Origin: Desulfobacter latus
GTDB lineage: Bacteria; Desulfobacterota; Desulfobacteria; Desulfobacterales; Desulfobacteraceae
Length of the DNA stretch: 37,245 nt
NCBI RefSeq assembly: GCF_013389365.1
Contig: NZ_JACADJ010000038.1
Coordinates: forward strand, 1-37,245
Direction of reading: 5' to 3'
Positions within the stretch are counted from its first letter, which is position 1, and every line of letters begins with the position of its first letter. The notes beneath the pieces were generated by a model. It did not search any database and had not been told where the DNA came from. It was given only the letters and a program-made list of their open reading frames with translations. Position numbers and translations under genes: made by a program. Shown here one piece after another: positions 1-9,130 of the stretch.

Positions 1-134
1 TTTTGTTCAATTCTAAAGTACACTAAAGGAACGTGCTGTTCACAGTATTTTTTTTAAAAAATAATTTTCAGCATCTCAAAAACACATTTTGATTTTACGA
101 AGTGTCAAACGGAAAATGAAGGATGCCGAAAATT

Positions 135-3100
135 TTATTTCAAATTAAATGCCACCTTAATTCCGGCATTACTTTCTTCATCTTCAGCAACAGGATCAGG
201 CTCTGTAATAAATATGCGGCTTATATCAATCTTGCCGCTTTTTGTTAAATAATCGGCAATTTCATGGCCCCGCTGCCGCCCAAGGGCAGCCAACGCATCC
301 CCATCCAGTTGCATGCTGGTAACCAGAAGCGTTTCCTTTTCATCCAGGGTCAACGCTTTTTCCTTTCCGGACGCATCCCTGGGTTTGGGAAACGGGGCTT
401 TGTCATAGGACGTTTCAATGAGACGCGTACGGCTCTCTTCATCCAGATCAGCCAGTCTCACCGTACCGTCTGCAGCCAATTTTTTGTCCATGGATAAAAC
501 CATGGATTCATAGGCCTCATACCTTAATTGCTCGGCGTCTTTAAGTTTATTGTACCGGCAAATGATTTCAAGTTTGAGGTTCGGTTTTTTAGCCAGCACC
601 GTTGAAAGTTTATCCAGCTTATCTTTCTGGGCCTGATCCAGCCGGCTTTCTCCCGGGTCAAACGCCACATATCCCAGATCCTGCCCACTGCCGGCCCCCA
701 CAAGGCCGCCTAAAAATTTAAAGGGTGCTGTTACAATTCCCATAATGAAATTTTTCAGTACCGTTCCCACAACCTTTCCAAAATGGAATTTTGGATCGCT
801 GATATCTCCTGTAATAGGCAGATCAAGGTCAATCTCGCCCTTGGAATTTTTAAGCAGGGAAACGGCAAATTCCAGCGGCAGCGAGGCCGCATCGGCACTG
901 TCCACTTTCCTGCCCAGGGTCAACTGATCAAAAAAGACATGATTACTTGAATTAAGCTTATCCCGGTCTATATTGTAATGCAGATCCAGAATAAGTTTCC
1001 CCTTTTTAATTTCATATCCCAGATACTTTCTGGAATACACATTAAATCTAGGCAATTCAATATTTTTAAAGGATATGGTCAGATCAATAAAACGATTCTC
1101 CTTGAAAGGATCTATCCGGCCGGTAATATCCAAAGGGGCATGCCCGCCATGGACGCCTTTAAGTACAAGATCGGCATGTGCGTTGCCCTTGGAAGACAGG
1201 CCCGTAAGGCTGCCTGCAATCTCGGTCATGTTGGCGGTAAAATTGGGGGTGGTAAAATAGTCGCTGAAATTGATATGCCCCCCCTGCAGGGTAACGGCGT
1301 CAATGCGGACGTCGGGCATCCCGGCATGCTTAGCCGGCGCCGTTCGGGTCTTGGTAGTACTTGTGGCGGCCGCCGTTTTTTCAGGTTGTTCCACCATGAT
1401 TTGTTTATAATTGAACCGGCCGTTTTTGTTCAGTATGGCCCGCTGGTAAAAATCAGTCAGCGCAATTTCTTTAATCTCTACCTTCATGGGGTTTACGGAA
1501 ATATCCATGCCCGTAGCATAAAGCGATTTGCATAAAAAAAAGTCGGTGTTATCCACCTTGTTTTTGGACAGAAAATGGTTAAGAGACACCTGGCCCTTGT
1601 ATGTTATATTGGGTGGATCACTTTTCTTTTCGGCCGGAATCACGACCACTGTACCCTTGGTATTCAGATATCCCTCGGATATTGAAATTTTTAAAAAATC
1701 AGTAAAATAAGGCTCTGCCGTATTCACGTCAATCCGATTGGCATCTATGTTCACGGTTGCCCCGGGTCCTGAAATATCAAAGGTGCCGTCAAGATCAATT
1801 TTTCCCTTGTTCCCGTTGGTCATAGATGCTTTGAAGGTTGATTTTTCTCCTTTTTTTGTGGAAATATTTTCAACCGTGACACCAATATCTTTCATAACCA
1901 CTTCCACCGGCGCTTTTGGGAACTGATCAATGAACTGGACCTGACACTGGTCTAAAACCGTTTTATCTATCGTCGCAACCCAGACAGGTGCAGCAGCATT
2001 CTGCTTATCCTGTTGTGTTCCGGCCTGTTTGATTTGTACAGGCTTTTCTGTCGCAGCCTTTGCGGTGGGATCTTCCCCGGTTTTCAGGGCCTGTTCAATC
2101 GCCGTAAGCAGATCCATCCGGCCTTTTTTATCCCGATTAACCTTGACGTGAGCTTTATGAAGCGTCACAAGACCAACGCCGGCCTCCTGTTTTAAAAGAT
2201 TGCAGGAAATCCCGGATAATGCCAGTTGGTCGAACTGTACCAAAGGCTCTTTTTTGCCCTGCTCCGTCAGACCGAATTTATCCAGGGTTACCCGGCCGTC
2301 GGATACCTCGACACCTGAACCTGCCTGGGAGAATCCCACCTTAAAATTCAGATCGGCAGCCACATTTTCAAAGGTAACATTATCGCCAAGATAGGGTGCC
2401 ACATAGGGGCGAAAATTTCTAAGGGCAATCCCGTTAACAGAAAGAGTACCATTGGCAGCCAGATCATTTTGAACATGAAACTCCCCGGCCGTTTTTATCT
2501 CTTCGTCATCGCCGGTCAAGAGTTGAAGATTAAATTGCCCTGCAGCCCTGGAACCAACGTCAATGTCAGTAAGGATAAGATCCAGACTGGAGATCTCTTT
2601 GATCACCTGTGGTGATACCATCTTATCACTGAAGCGGATATGCATATGTCTCACGGCGGCCTGGTTGATTTTCACAGTACATGGCAGGGAGAATGGCATC
2701 ACCGGCGTTACAGATTTTTTTGCATTCGTATCAATCTGGGCAACCGGAACCGGCTCCGGGGTGACTTCTGCCTGGGTAGCAGATTTTGATTCATCCGACA
2801 TCCGGGGGGCGGTTTTCGGGGGATGTGCCGCTTTCGCCCCCTGCCCTCCGGGAACCAGATTAATGGCACCCTGGATATCACGTTCAACAAATAGTGACGC
2901 CTGGTCAAGCAAGACCTTGTTCACTATAAAATTCATATCAAATACATTCCGGGACGAAGCATCCACCGCCAGATGTGGGCAGGCAAACAAATTTTCCCCG
3001 GATACATCGTCCAAATCGAAATCTCGTACTGACGTTTTCAGGTTTACGGCAAACGTCTGGTCTTCAACGGTTTTTCCGGCGGGGATATGATATTCGCCTG

Positions 3101-3881
3101 AAACAGATACGGCAAGGTTACCGGCAGATTTAATTTTATAGGACGTGGGTAGATCAATATAGGGCACAAAAATGTTGAGATCCAGGGGTGCCATATTCAA
3201 TGAAACCGACATATTCCGGGTGGTATCAAAGGGGAGACCCGTTAGATTAATATCCACCGGGGCCTTGTTCACCAAACAATTCACAACTGCTTTGATCGGC
3301 GTTGTCAGATCTTTTTCCATGGTGCTGACAAAAGGCAGATCAAAATTCAACTGTGCCACTGAATGGGTAACGGAACGGACATGATCGGTAAAAACCAAAG
3401 CCGCATCCGTAATTTTTATATCGGCGACCTTGAATTTAAACAAAGCACCGGATGAGTCTTCAGCAGGCTCCGGTGCCGGTGTTTGCTTTTTGTTTTCAAG
3501 CAAATCTGAAATATTTAAGGTGTTATCCTTATTCAAATGAAGGGAAAATTCGGGCGCTGTCACCTGAACAGCCGAAATCACGGGCGCCAGATGAAATAGG
3601 GAAGACGCGGACAGGTTGAGATAAATGTCCTGAACAGAGGCCAGATTTTCCCCATTAATTTTACTTTCAACAACAAAATTTTTAATCCTGGTTTCCAAAG
3701 TAAACGGATTAAAGGTGATGGATTCAATCTGTGTCCGGCGCCCCAGGCTTTTGGTCAGGGAATTTACAGCAATACGTTTTCCGACCCAGGGCGCTACAAG
3801 TCCTGTTAAAAGCAGATAAAAAGCAAACAGGACCGCAGCACTTGAGGCCACTATTTTCACCGTAAAATATTTTTTCATCAC
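135..3881 (-). CDS. AsmA-like DUF748 envelope protein
   Basis: This is a 1248-residue protein. One N-terminal membrane anchor (about residues 9-30) is followed by a very long, probably periplasmic beta-rich region with repeated segments of the DUF748/AsmA type (for example around residues 140-260, 520-600 and 860-960). Low-complexity Ala/Pro/Lys/Thr linkers separate the segments (about 350-390 and 600-630). The last ~190 residues, starting near the motif VAFDPGESRLDQAQ, resemble an OmpA-type peptidoglycan-binding fold, a usual C-terminus in DUF748 proteins. AsmA-like proteins are linked to lipid transport between the inner and outer membranes; applying that role here is inference. The gene stands alone on the minus strand, and I see no terminator in the 134 bases downstream. 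The ATG at 3881 precedes a Lys-Lys-Tyr-Phe and hydrophobic stretch, which fits an anchor. Confident of the family, not of the substrate. Confidence 0.85.
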   Translation of the reverse strand: MMKKYFTVKIVASSAAVLFAFYLLLTGLVAPWVGKRIAVNSLTKSLGRRTQIESITFNPFTLETRIKNFVVESKINGENLASVQDIYLNLSASSLFHLAPVISAVQVTAPEFSLHLNKDNTLNISDLLENKKQTPAPEPAEDSSGALFKFKVADIKITDAALVFTDHVRSVTHSVAQLNFDLPFVSTMEKDLTTPIKAVVNCLVNKAPVDINLTGLPFDTTRNMSVSLNMAPLDLNIFVPYIDLPTSYKIKSAGNLAVSVSGEYHIPAGKTVEDQTFAVNLKTSVRDFDLDDVSGENLFACPHLAVDASSRNVFDMNFIVNKVLLDQASLFVERDIQGAINLVPGGQGAKAAHPPKTAPRMSDESKSATQAEVTPEPVPVAQIDTNAKKSVTPVMPFSLPCTVKINQAAVRHMHIRFSDKMVSPQVIKEISSLDLILTDIDVGSRAAGQFNLQLLTGDDEEIKTAGEFHVQNDLAANGTLSVNGIALRNFRPYVAPYLGDNVTFENVAADLNFKVGFSQAGSGVEVSDGRVTLDKFGLTEQGKKEPLVQFDQLALSGISCNLLKQEAGVGLVTLHKAHVKVNRDKKGRMDLLTAIEQALKTGEDPTAKAATEKPVQIKQAGTQQDKQNAAAPVWVATIDKTVLDQCQVQFIDQFPKAPVEVVMKDIGVTVENISTKKGEKSTFKASMTNGNKGKIDLDGTFDISGPGATVNIDANRIDVNTAEPYFTDFLKISISEGYLNTKGTVVVIPAEKKSDPPNITYKGQVSLNHFLSKNKVDNTDFFLCKSLYATGMDISVNPMKVEIKEIALTDFYQRAILNKNGRFNYKQIMVEQPEKTAAATSTTKTRTAPAKHAGMPDVRIDAVTLQGGHINFSDYFTTPNFTANMTEIAGSLTGLSSKGNAHADLVLKGVHGGHAPLDITGRIDPFKENRFIDLTISFKNIELPRFNVYSRKYLGYEIKKGKLILDLHYNIDRDKLNSSNHVFFDQLTLGRKVDSADAASLPLEFAVSLLKNSKGEIDLDLPITGDISDPKFHFGKVVGTVLKNFIMGIVTAPFKFLGGLVGAGSGQDLGYVAFDPGESRLDQAQKDKLDKLSTVLAKKPNLKLEIICRYNKLKDAEQLRYEAYESMVLSMDKKLAADGTVRLADLDEESRTRLIETSYDKAPFPKPRDASGKEKALTLDEKETLLVTSMQLDGDALAALGRQRGHEIADYLTKSGKIDISRIFITEPDPVAEDEESNAGIKVAFNLK

Positions 3882-3957
3882 ATTCCCCCCAAAACAGCGA
3901 TATATTGCTCCGGTTAAAAATTATTTCCGCCTTGAGTTTGAACAAATTCCCTAAAAA

Positions 3958-3976
3958 GATGTTATGACCAAGCCCC
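3958..3976. repeat. Solo right end of the palindromic MITE-like family
   Basis: The 19 bases GATGTTATGACCAAGCCCC are identical to the right terminus of the complete element at 22205-22338. No matching left end is visible between here and the DUF748 start, so this is a solo or decayed terminus in the divergent gap between the DUF748 gene and the DUF3124 gene. Confidence 0.6.
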
Positions 3977-4087
3977 CAAAATTTTACCGGCCAAGCTTGC
4001 AAAAATGCGTGTAATCAGGTTAATCTTGGCCAAAACTAAGGAAAATATGATTTGATGTCACACTCTATCTTTTAAAAGGGGATCAAA

Positions 4088-4564
4088 ATGAGGGTAAAAA
4101 AATACATAGTGGGTTATTTGGTTTTGTTGATTGGCGTGTTATTGTGCGCAGCAGGTTCGGCGTTTACCCAGGGAAATCCAAATCTCTCAAAGGGACAAAC
4201 GGTCTATGTTCCAGCATATTCACATATTTACACAGGCAACAGGCAGATCCCTTCGCTTTTAACCGTAACCTTAAGCATCCGCAATATAGACATTGCCCAT
4301 ACCGTTAAAATTATATCCGTAAATTACTACAACACCAAAGGCAAGCTATTAAAAAAATACCAACCCTCACCTATTTTTCTTAACCCCCTCGAATCCATAC
4401 GCTATGTTGTGGACTATGACGATAAAACCGGGGGATCTGGGGCCAACTTCATTGTTGAATGGCAATCTAAAGATTCAATGAATCCCCCGATTATAGAGAG
4501 CATCATGATCGGCTCAAGATCCTCTTTTACATCCCGGGGACAGGCCCTTATTCCTTTGAAATAA
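4088..4564 (+). CDS. DUF3124 family exported protein
   Basis: The 158-residue product starts with MRVKK, then a hydrophobic core (about residues 8-26) ending near Ala-Gly-Ser-Ala-Phe, a plausible Sec signal peptide. The mature part begins with GQTVYVPAYSHIYTG, the hallmark start of DUF3124 proteins, followed by a beta-rich domain (LTVTLSIRNID, then a Tyr-Val-Val-Asp-Tyr-Asp segment). The role of DUF3124 is not known to me. The start is supported by AAGGGG six bases before the ATG. It is divergent from the DUF748 gene and convergent with khpA. Family call is fairly sure; function unknown. Confidence 0.75.
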   Translation: MRVKKYIVGYLVLLIGVLLCAAGSAFTQGNPNLSKGQTVYVPAYSHIYTGNRQIPSLLTVTLSIRNIDIAHTVKIISVNYYNTKGKLLKKYQPSPIFLNPLESIRYVVDYDDKTGGSGANFIVEWQSKDSMNPPIIESIMIGSRSSFTSRGQALIPLK

Positions 4565-4569
4565 GGGCT

Positions 4570-4743
4570 ATGGGCTTTATCCCTCTTTTAGACCGCATCA
4601 AAAAAGATGCCGATGCCGCGTCCCCGTCAGATGATATTTCGATTCTGATGATCAAGTCCCCCGATTTTACCATTATTCGTACCTGCAGTTGCATGCATGC
4701 AACCTGTGTCCATTATCAGCTTATTCAACAATTTCCAGAATAA
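4570..4743 (+). CDS. Possible 57-residue Cys-rich small protein
   Basis: An ATG five bases after the DUF3124 stop opens a 57-codon frame that ends 23 bases inside the 3' end of convergent khpA. The product has an acidic/Ser patch (SPSDDIS) and a small Cys cluster (CSCMHATC). The only ribosome-site-like bases are AAGGG just before the ATG, overlapping the upstream stop, so translational coupling would be needed. I recognise no family. It could equally be chance, and is listed as a low-confidence candidate. Confidence 0.22.
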   Translation: MGFIPLLDRIKKDADAASPSDDISILMIKSPDFTIIRTCSCMHATCVHYQLIQQFPE

Positions 4744-4951
4744 CCCTTTTCTGTTCCTTTGCAGAAGCACAAGAAAGAATGGTGCGCATGGCCTGGGCTG
4801 TTCTCCCTTTTCTACCGATCACTTTTCCCAGGTCCTCTTTGGCCACCCTCAGCTCCAGCACAAGGGTCTGCTGAGCTTTGATCTCCTGTACGTCAACCTG
4901 TTCCGGGTCATCAACCAGCGCTTTCGCCATAAGTGTAATCAACTTTTTCAT
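4721..4951 (-). CDS. khpA: KhpA-type KH-domain RNA-binding protein
   Basis: A 76-residue single KH-domain protein. The core GxxG motif is visible in VIGRKGRTAQAMRTIL, preceded by the typical N-terminus MKKLITLMAKALVDDPEQV. KhpA (YlqC) is a small cytoplasmic RNA chaperone that often partners with KhpB/Jag. Length matches the family (about 75-80 residues). I place the start at 4951 because AAAGGAG lies about eight bases upstream. The frame stays open 40 codons further upstream, but that part is unlike KH proteins. In many bacteria khpA lies between rpsP and rimM; here it is separate from them. Confidence 0.88.
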   Translation of the reverse strand: MKKLITLMAKALVDDPEQVDVQEIKAQQTLVLELRVAKEDLGKVIGRKGRTAQAMRTILSCASAKEQKRVILEIVE

Positions 4952-5198
4952 TAACGAATCTCCTTTAAACAAAATGACAATGAATAAGATATTTAAGCTA
5001 CAATATTTAACTGTTTTATGGCTGAGTTGTCGAAATGGTTGGTATAGAATATCATAACTGGCTACAATCACAAGTTCTATTTACAACGCGTTGAAGATTT
5101 TACGCAAAAACCGGGGCTGAAACCGAATAATTCTTATTTTTCATGCAATATCGCAAGGAGAATCGTCCCCTCTCCCAAGACGAAAATAGTCATTTCCC

Positions 5199-5226
5199 TT
5201 GACATCAAAACGGAATTCATTATTTT
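5199..5226 (+). promoter_or_regulatory. Candidate sigma-70 promoter before the Fe-S scaffold gene
   Basis: TTGACA (5199-5204) is followed after 16 bases by TATTTT (5221-5226), about 99 bases before the preferred GTG start of the IscU-like gene. The 4952-5324 stretch is otherwise AT-rich and I see no gene or RNA in it. Confidence 0.4.
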
Positions 5227-5324
5227 AGAAAGATTGTTATATTTATGTACCGGAAAAGTATTTTATTCAATTGCCCGATAAAATACTTGTTTTTAGCAAG
5301 GGCATACAATTAAGGATTTATGAA

Positions 5325-5750
5325 GTGGTCACAGAAATTACAATACAGGAATCAGAACGCAAAATGCTGTCCGAAGCCGGATACGGGGAACCCGCTATTG
5401 ACTATTATCTTGAGAAAAAACATATGGGTGCCATTGAAGATGCAAACCAAATTTCCTTTAAAGTTGGCTCCTGCGGCGATACAATGAAAATTTTTTTAAA
5501 AGTCGATGAAAATCAAATTATTCAAGATGCCAAATATCAGATCGCCGGATGTGCGGGTGCCATCTCTGCGGCAATGGCAACAGTAGATCTTGTTAAGGGA
5601 AAAACCGTTGAACAGGCGTTACAAATTACCGATGGGGATGTTTTCAGGGTTCTTGAAAGTATACCGGAAAAAAAGCATCATTGTATTCAACTGGCAGTCA
5701 AAACAATGCATCTGGGCCTTGAAGAATTTCAAACAGCACACGTTTCTTAA
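5325..5750 (+). CDS. IscU/NifU-N-like Fe-S cluster scaffold protein
   Basis: The product (141 residues from the preferred start) belongs to the IscU/NifU N-terminal scaffold family, which assembles Fe-S clusters on three Cys residues. These are visible as SCGD (about residue 50, with the conserved Asp), AGCAG (about 76) and KHHC (about 120). The N-terminal segment SERKMLSEAGYGEPAIDYY is typical of stand-alone versions in anaerobes. I chose GTG 5325 because TAAGGA lies eight bases upstream. A TTG at 5271 would add 18 atypical residues with no ribosome site. No iscS or nifS lies beside it; the 3' end overlaps the following lipoprotein gene. Confidence 0.78.
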   Translation: MVTEITIQESERKMLSEAGYGEPAIDYYLEKKHMGAIEDANQISFKVGSCGDTMKIFLKVDENQIIQDAKYQIAGCAGAISAAMATVDLVKGKTVEQALQITDGDVFRVLESIPEKKHHCIQLAVKTMHLGLEEFQTAHVS

Positions 5751-6429
5751 ATGGCTTATCCGTATTGTTCTTGTCTGCATTTCACTTCTATCAAGCGGTT
5801 GCGTTTCAACGAATTTCAGCGTTGAGACCCTGGCTAAATCCGATATCAATATGGTATCGGATATCCATATTGACCAGACACTGACACTTCTAAAAACGCT
5901 CACCCGAAAATTATACAAAATGAATCCCGGGGAACTGAGTAAAACCCCGGGAGCAACAATATCGTCCAGGATTTCAGATATTTTCAAATGCCCTGCCCCG
6001 CCTCCGGAGTCCGCTCTTTCAGGCAGAAGAGCCACCCAAGCCATGCTGGCAGGCCTTGAACCCGATTATGAAGGCGACCGGGTGTACGCAGTTATGTACG
6101 GATTGTTCACCATGCTGCACATGGCTTATAACAACAAGTGCGACATGTTCATGCTGGATTTTTTAATATCCCAGAATTTTTACAACTCAGCCAGAAATAT
6201 AGAAATTCTAGTGTGGCGCCTGAAAACCAGGCATACATCCACCGGCAACTTATGCCTGATCACCAACACCGTTGAGGATAACATATCAAATTTAAGTTTT
6301 GAACGGATTTTCGGCAAACTCATTGCTTTATCAGACAGCATGGCGCTGATCATAGCCCAACGGGGGGACCGGTTTGTCAAGCAGGCGGTCCAGATGGCCG
6401 GCATGCGCTTTCTTCCCGTGGGAATCTAA
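5719..6429 (+). CDS. Predicted lipoprotein of unknown function
   Basis: Starting from TTG 5719, the N-terminus reads as a basic segment (KNFKQHTFLK), a hydrophobic core, and LLSSGC at the cleavage site, a good lipobox for a signal-peptidase-II lipoprotein of 236 residues. The mature part is mostly helical, with FKCPAPPPESAL near residue 95 and two pairs of Met/Tyr-rich hydrophobic helices further on; I recognise no domain. The gene overlaps the 3' end of the Fe-S scaffold gene by 32 bases in another frame, suggesting coupled translation. Its stop overlaps the stop of the convergent M48 gene by four bases. The frame remains open upstream to 5590, but that part lies inside the scaffold gene and does not fit a signal peptide. 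Confidence 0.6.
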   Translation: MKNFKQHTFLKWLIRIVLVCISLLSSGCVSTNFSVETLAKSDINMVSDIHIDQTLTLLKTLTRKLYKMNPGELSKTPGATISSRISDIFKCPAPPPESALSGRRATQAMLAGLEPDYEGDRVYAVMYGLFTMLHMAYNNKCDMFMLDFLISQNFYNSARNIEILVWRLKTRHTSTGNLCLITNTVEDNISNLSFERIFGKLIALSDSMALIIAQRGDRFVKQAVQMAGMRFLPVGI

Positions 6430-8255
6430 GAGCCTGTTTGATAATTAGAAAACCGTTTCACCTGATCCTCATAATATTGTTTTCTTTTGGTCGACATCTT
6501 AAGTGCCTGCTTTGCAGCTGCCAATGCCTGGGGTTTATAATTATTCAAATACAAGGCTTCGGCATAGGTGTCCAATATATACGCCGCCTTTTGAATATCT
6601 ACAGCCCGACGGGAGAGCGCCAACGCCCTGGGGGCATTTCGGAACGCTTTGTCCGGACATGTGGCCAAAAGCCAGGCCAGATTATTTAACGCATGGACAT
6701 TAACCGGGTCTATTTTCAAAACATTTTCATAGGCCCCTATTGCCTGTTCATACTGCCGGGCATCATAATAAAAATCACCCACCTGCACATATAAATCAGA
6801 ATTATCAGGATTAATTTCAAGCTGGCGGCTCAAAATTTTTCCGACGACAAATCGATTAAACGAAGTGTTAAGTCCACCGTAGCTGATACTATACCCAAGA
6901 AAAAAGAGAACCCCCACGGCAAGGACATACCCGGCAATCATTTTTTTTACTTTTCTGTGGTGATCCTGGATCAAACCCGGATTCATCCGGCACTTTTCCA
7001 GAAAACCAATGCGGCGACCAATGCTGAAATGGTGCCAGTTGGGTTTATCAATGGACTGGCGGCTTAGGGATGCAATCTTGTAAAACGTGGAGATTAATGC
7101 CGACGGCGATTCCGTATATCTAAAAATATGCAGATCTGCCTGGCGTTCAAAGTGCCGCATAAACAGACCAAAAACAAACCGGAAATAGAAAACAAACAAA
7201 CCGACGAGTACCAGGCAGGTGATGGCGGCATGGACGGTATCCTGACTGAGCCCTAAAAAAGCTGCCCCATCATATAAAGGATTGATCAGATAGATCGTGA
7301 GCATTAAAGGCTCAAAAAAAACAAAATTACAGGCAATAAATCCAGCAAAGAAAAACAAATAAAAAAGCATGTGCCGGTGATATACATGACCTATTTCATG
7401 CAGGATCACCCCTTGAATTTCATCATCATCCAGGCAGGCAAGCAGCGCCGGCGTCACCAGGATATACCGAAACCGGCCGACAATACCCATAACACCGGCG
7501 GTGATCATGCCACCGCCGAACAGGTTCCAGACCAGAATCTCCCTGTATTTGAGACCAGCCATTTGGCAGGTTTTTTCAATACGTTGCCTGTCAACCCCTG
7601 GTGCCAGGGGACGACACCCCCATAAACGCTGAATCAGAACCGGTCCAAACACAGAAACAGCAATGACAAAAAAAAGAATGTAAATCACTTCCCCGGCCAT
7701 GGAGTTTAAAAAACGATTAAGGCCTTCAAAGGGTAACAGTCTCAGGCAATCAGCCAGAAGAGATAGACAACACCAGGGCAGCATGGCAGGCAGGCAAAAG
7801 GCAACATTGGAAAGGATAAAATTCTTTTTGGTCAAAGAATCCGTAAAAAAGCGCTTCTGGATTTGATAGGCAAAATTCCATATCAAAATCAGATAAAAAA
7901 GAAACAATCCAAGAAACAGCAGCGCACCAAGGGTGGGTACCCATTGGAATATCGCAACCCCCGATAGTAAATGATTCACACGGAATCCATAAATATTTAC
8001 GGCAAACAGCACCAGAGCTGATATAGAGAGTCGTGAAACAGCCGTATTCACCCGCCGGTCAATCTCTTGAGCCGGCAAGGCGCGTCCAAGGACTGACAGG
8101 CGCTTGAAATAAAGTGAACAGACCAGGGCAAAGAGAGCCGTTGAGGCCAGGCAGAACCCAACGGCCCCGGGATCAAACCCTGAAGGTTTGTCAAATAACT
8201 CCGAGGTCGTATAAATTACCAGGGCTGCCAGAAAATATATAAAATTTGAAAACAC
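6426..8255 (-). CDS. Membrane M48 zinc protease with C-terminal TPRs
   Basis: The 609-residue protein has about six hydrophobic membrane segments. The zinc site HEIGH lies in DDDEIQGVILHEIGHVYHRH (about residue 287), with the third ligand in FERQAD (about 370). This is the M48 (HtpX/Ste24) arrangement, used for quality control of membrane proteins. After the protease domain there is another membrane segment, then TPR helices (about 480-600, for example YEQAIGAYENVLKIDPVN), which probably bind partners outside the membrane. I chose GTG 8255 because AGGA lies eight bases upstream; a TTG at 8291 would overlap the NUDIX gene. It follows the NUDIX gene closely and probably shares its transcript. 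Confidence 0.8.
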   Translation of the reverse strand: MFSNFIYFLAALVIYTTSELFDKPSGFDPGAVGFCLASTALFALVCSLYFKRLSVLGRALPAQEIDRRVNTAVSRLSISALVLFAVNIYGFRVNHLLSGVAIFQWVPTLGALLFLGLFLFYLILIWNFAYQIQKRFFTDSLTKKNFILSNVAFCLPAMLPWCCLSLLADCLRLLPFEGLNRFLNSMAGEVIYILFFVIAVSVFGPVLIQRLWGCRPLAPGVDRQRIEKTCQMAGLKYREILVWNLFGGGMITAGVMGIVGRFRYILVTPALLACLDDDEIQGVILHEIGHVYHRHMLFYLFFFAGFIACNFVFFEPLMLTIYLINPLYDGAAFLGLSQDTVHAAITCLVLVGLFVFYFRFVFGLFMRHFERQADLHIFRYTESPSALISTFYKIASLSRQSIDKPNWHHFSIGRRIGFLEKCRMNPGLIQDHHRKVKKMIAGYVLAVGVLFFLGYSISYGGLNTSFNRFVVGKILSRQLEINPDNSDLYVQVGDFYYDARQYEQAIGAYENVLKIDPVNVHALNNLAWLLATCPDKAFRNAPRALALSRRAVDIQKAAYILDTYAEALYLNNYKPQALAAAKQALKMSTKRKQYYEDQVKRFSNYQTGS

Positions 8256-8265
8256 GGATCTGATC

Positions 8266-8820
8266 CTATACCATCTTGCCTGTTGCCGCAAACCGGTCCA
8301 AAATAATCCATGTTTTTACATCAAACAGGATATTGTCCCGGCGTATACAGTCGGATGCCTGTTCCTGGGAGAGCATTTTTACCTCAATCAGTTCGGAAGC
8401 CTCGTTATATTCGGTATTGGCAGATCCGTCACATGCCACATACAAAAGGCTGATGCTTTCGTCCGTCAATCCGGATGAAGAAAATATCGCAGGGCTTTGT
8501 TTGATCACATCCACAACAGTTAAGCCGGTCTCCTCATACAGTTCGCGCCGTCCGGCCTGGACAATAGTTTCCCCGGCATCCACAAGGCCTGCGGGAAACC
8601 CATACTGATATCCGTCCAAAGGCACCCTGAATTCCTTGATAATGACCAGTTTATTCTCCTGTTGATGAAACGGGACAATGACTACGGCATCGGGCCTGGC
8701 CGCATTCTGCCTGGAGGCATACAGCCAGGATTTATCCGTGCCGGTCCTGTCTTTATACCGGGCGCGAATCAAGTTCAGATGAGGATAGTCCGTTAGTTTT
8801 TCGTTTTTATATATATCCAA
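8266..8820 (-). CDS. NUDIX hydrolase, ADP-ribose pyrophosphatase type
   Basis: The Nudix box is complete: GLVDAGETIVQAGRRELYEE followed by TGL, matching GX5EX7REUXEEXGU. The preceding segment (VVIVPFHQQENKLVIIKEFR, then a Gly-Phe-Pro-Ala loop) is typical of ADP-sugar pyrophosphatases, which cleave ADP-ribose to AMP and ribose-5-phosphate. Exact substrate is inference. I prefer TTG 8820 (product LDIYKNEKL...) because CAGGAG lies six bases upstream. A TTG at 8841 would add seven residues that include the ribosome site itself. It is divergent from the macro-domain gene, another ADP-ribose protein, and is followed by the M48 gene. Confidence 0.82.
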   Translation of the reverse strand: MDIYKNEKLTDYPHLNLIRARYKDRTGTDKSWLYASRQNAARPDAVVIVPFHQQENKLVIIKEFRVPLDGYQYGFPAGLVDAGETIVQAGRRELYEETGLTVVDVIKQSPAIFSSSGLTDESISLLYVACDGSANTEYNEASELIEVKMLSQEQASDCIRRDNILFDVKTWIILDRFAATGKMV

Positions 8821-9008
8821 AACAATCTCCTGATTAATCAATATTTAAATAAAATTTCGGTCGGATATTACAATTATCTGTTAAAATAAACATAAAATTA
8901 AGATATACCAGTTTTTAATGCAACACGCACAACTTATAGCTGGATATTTGCCATAAGAAATGATCAAAGCGTTTATTTTGATTATGGGCCTTAGGGCGTC
9001 GGAGAAAA

Positions 9009-9100
9009 TAAATTAGCGCCCTTTGGGCGGGCTGTTAGGTGCTGGGTGCTGGGTGCTGGGTGCTGGGTGCTGGGTGCTGGGTGCTGGAAATTCCTATACT
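9009..9100. repeat. Dispersed heptamer-repeat element, copy 1 (GGTGCTG x7)
   Basis: Layout: TAAATTAGCGCCCTTTGGGC with a small CGCCC-TTT-GGGCG hairpin, then GCTGTTA, then seven perfect tandem copies of GGTGCTG (9038-9086), then GGAAATTCCTATACT (9086-9100), itself partly palindromic. The same head and tail flank seven heptamers of another sequence at 33904-34002. The element lies 30 bases before the macro-domain start. The rest of the 8821-9130 gap is AT-rich without a gene. Confidence 0.9.
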
Positions 9101-9130
9101 ATTAAATTATGCAAAAAAAGGGAAATTCTG

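Noticed and set aside
3989-4031. GGCCAAG ... CTTGGCC inverted repeat upstream of the DUF3124 gene
   Set aside because: The 7-bp arms are 29 bases apart without further support, so chance is likely.
9038-9086. CRISPR-like array
   Set aside because: Units are seven bases with no spacers; it is a simple tandem repeat.
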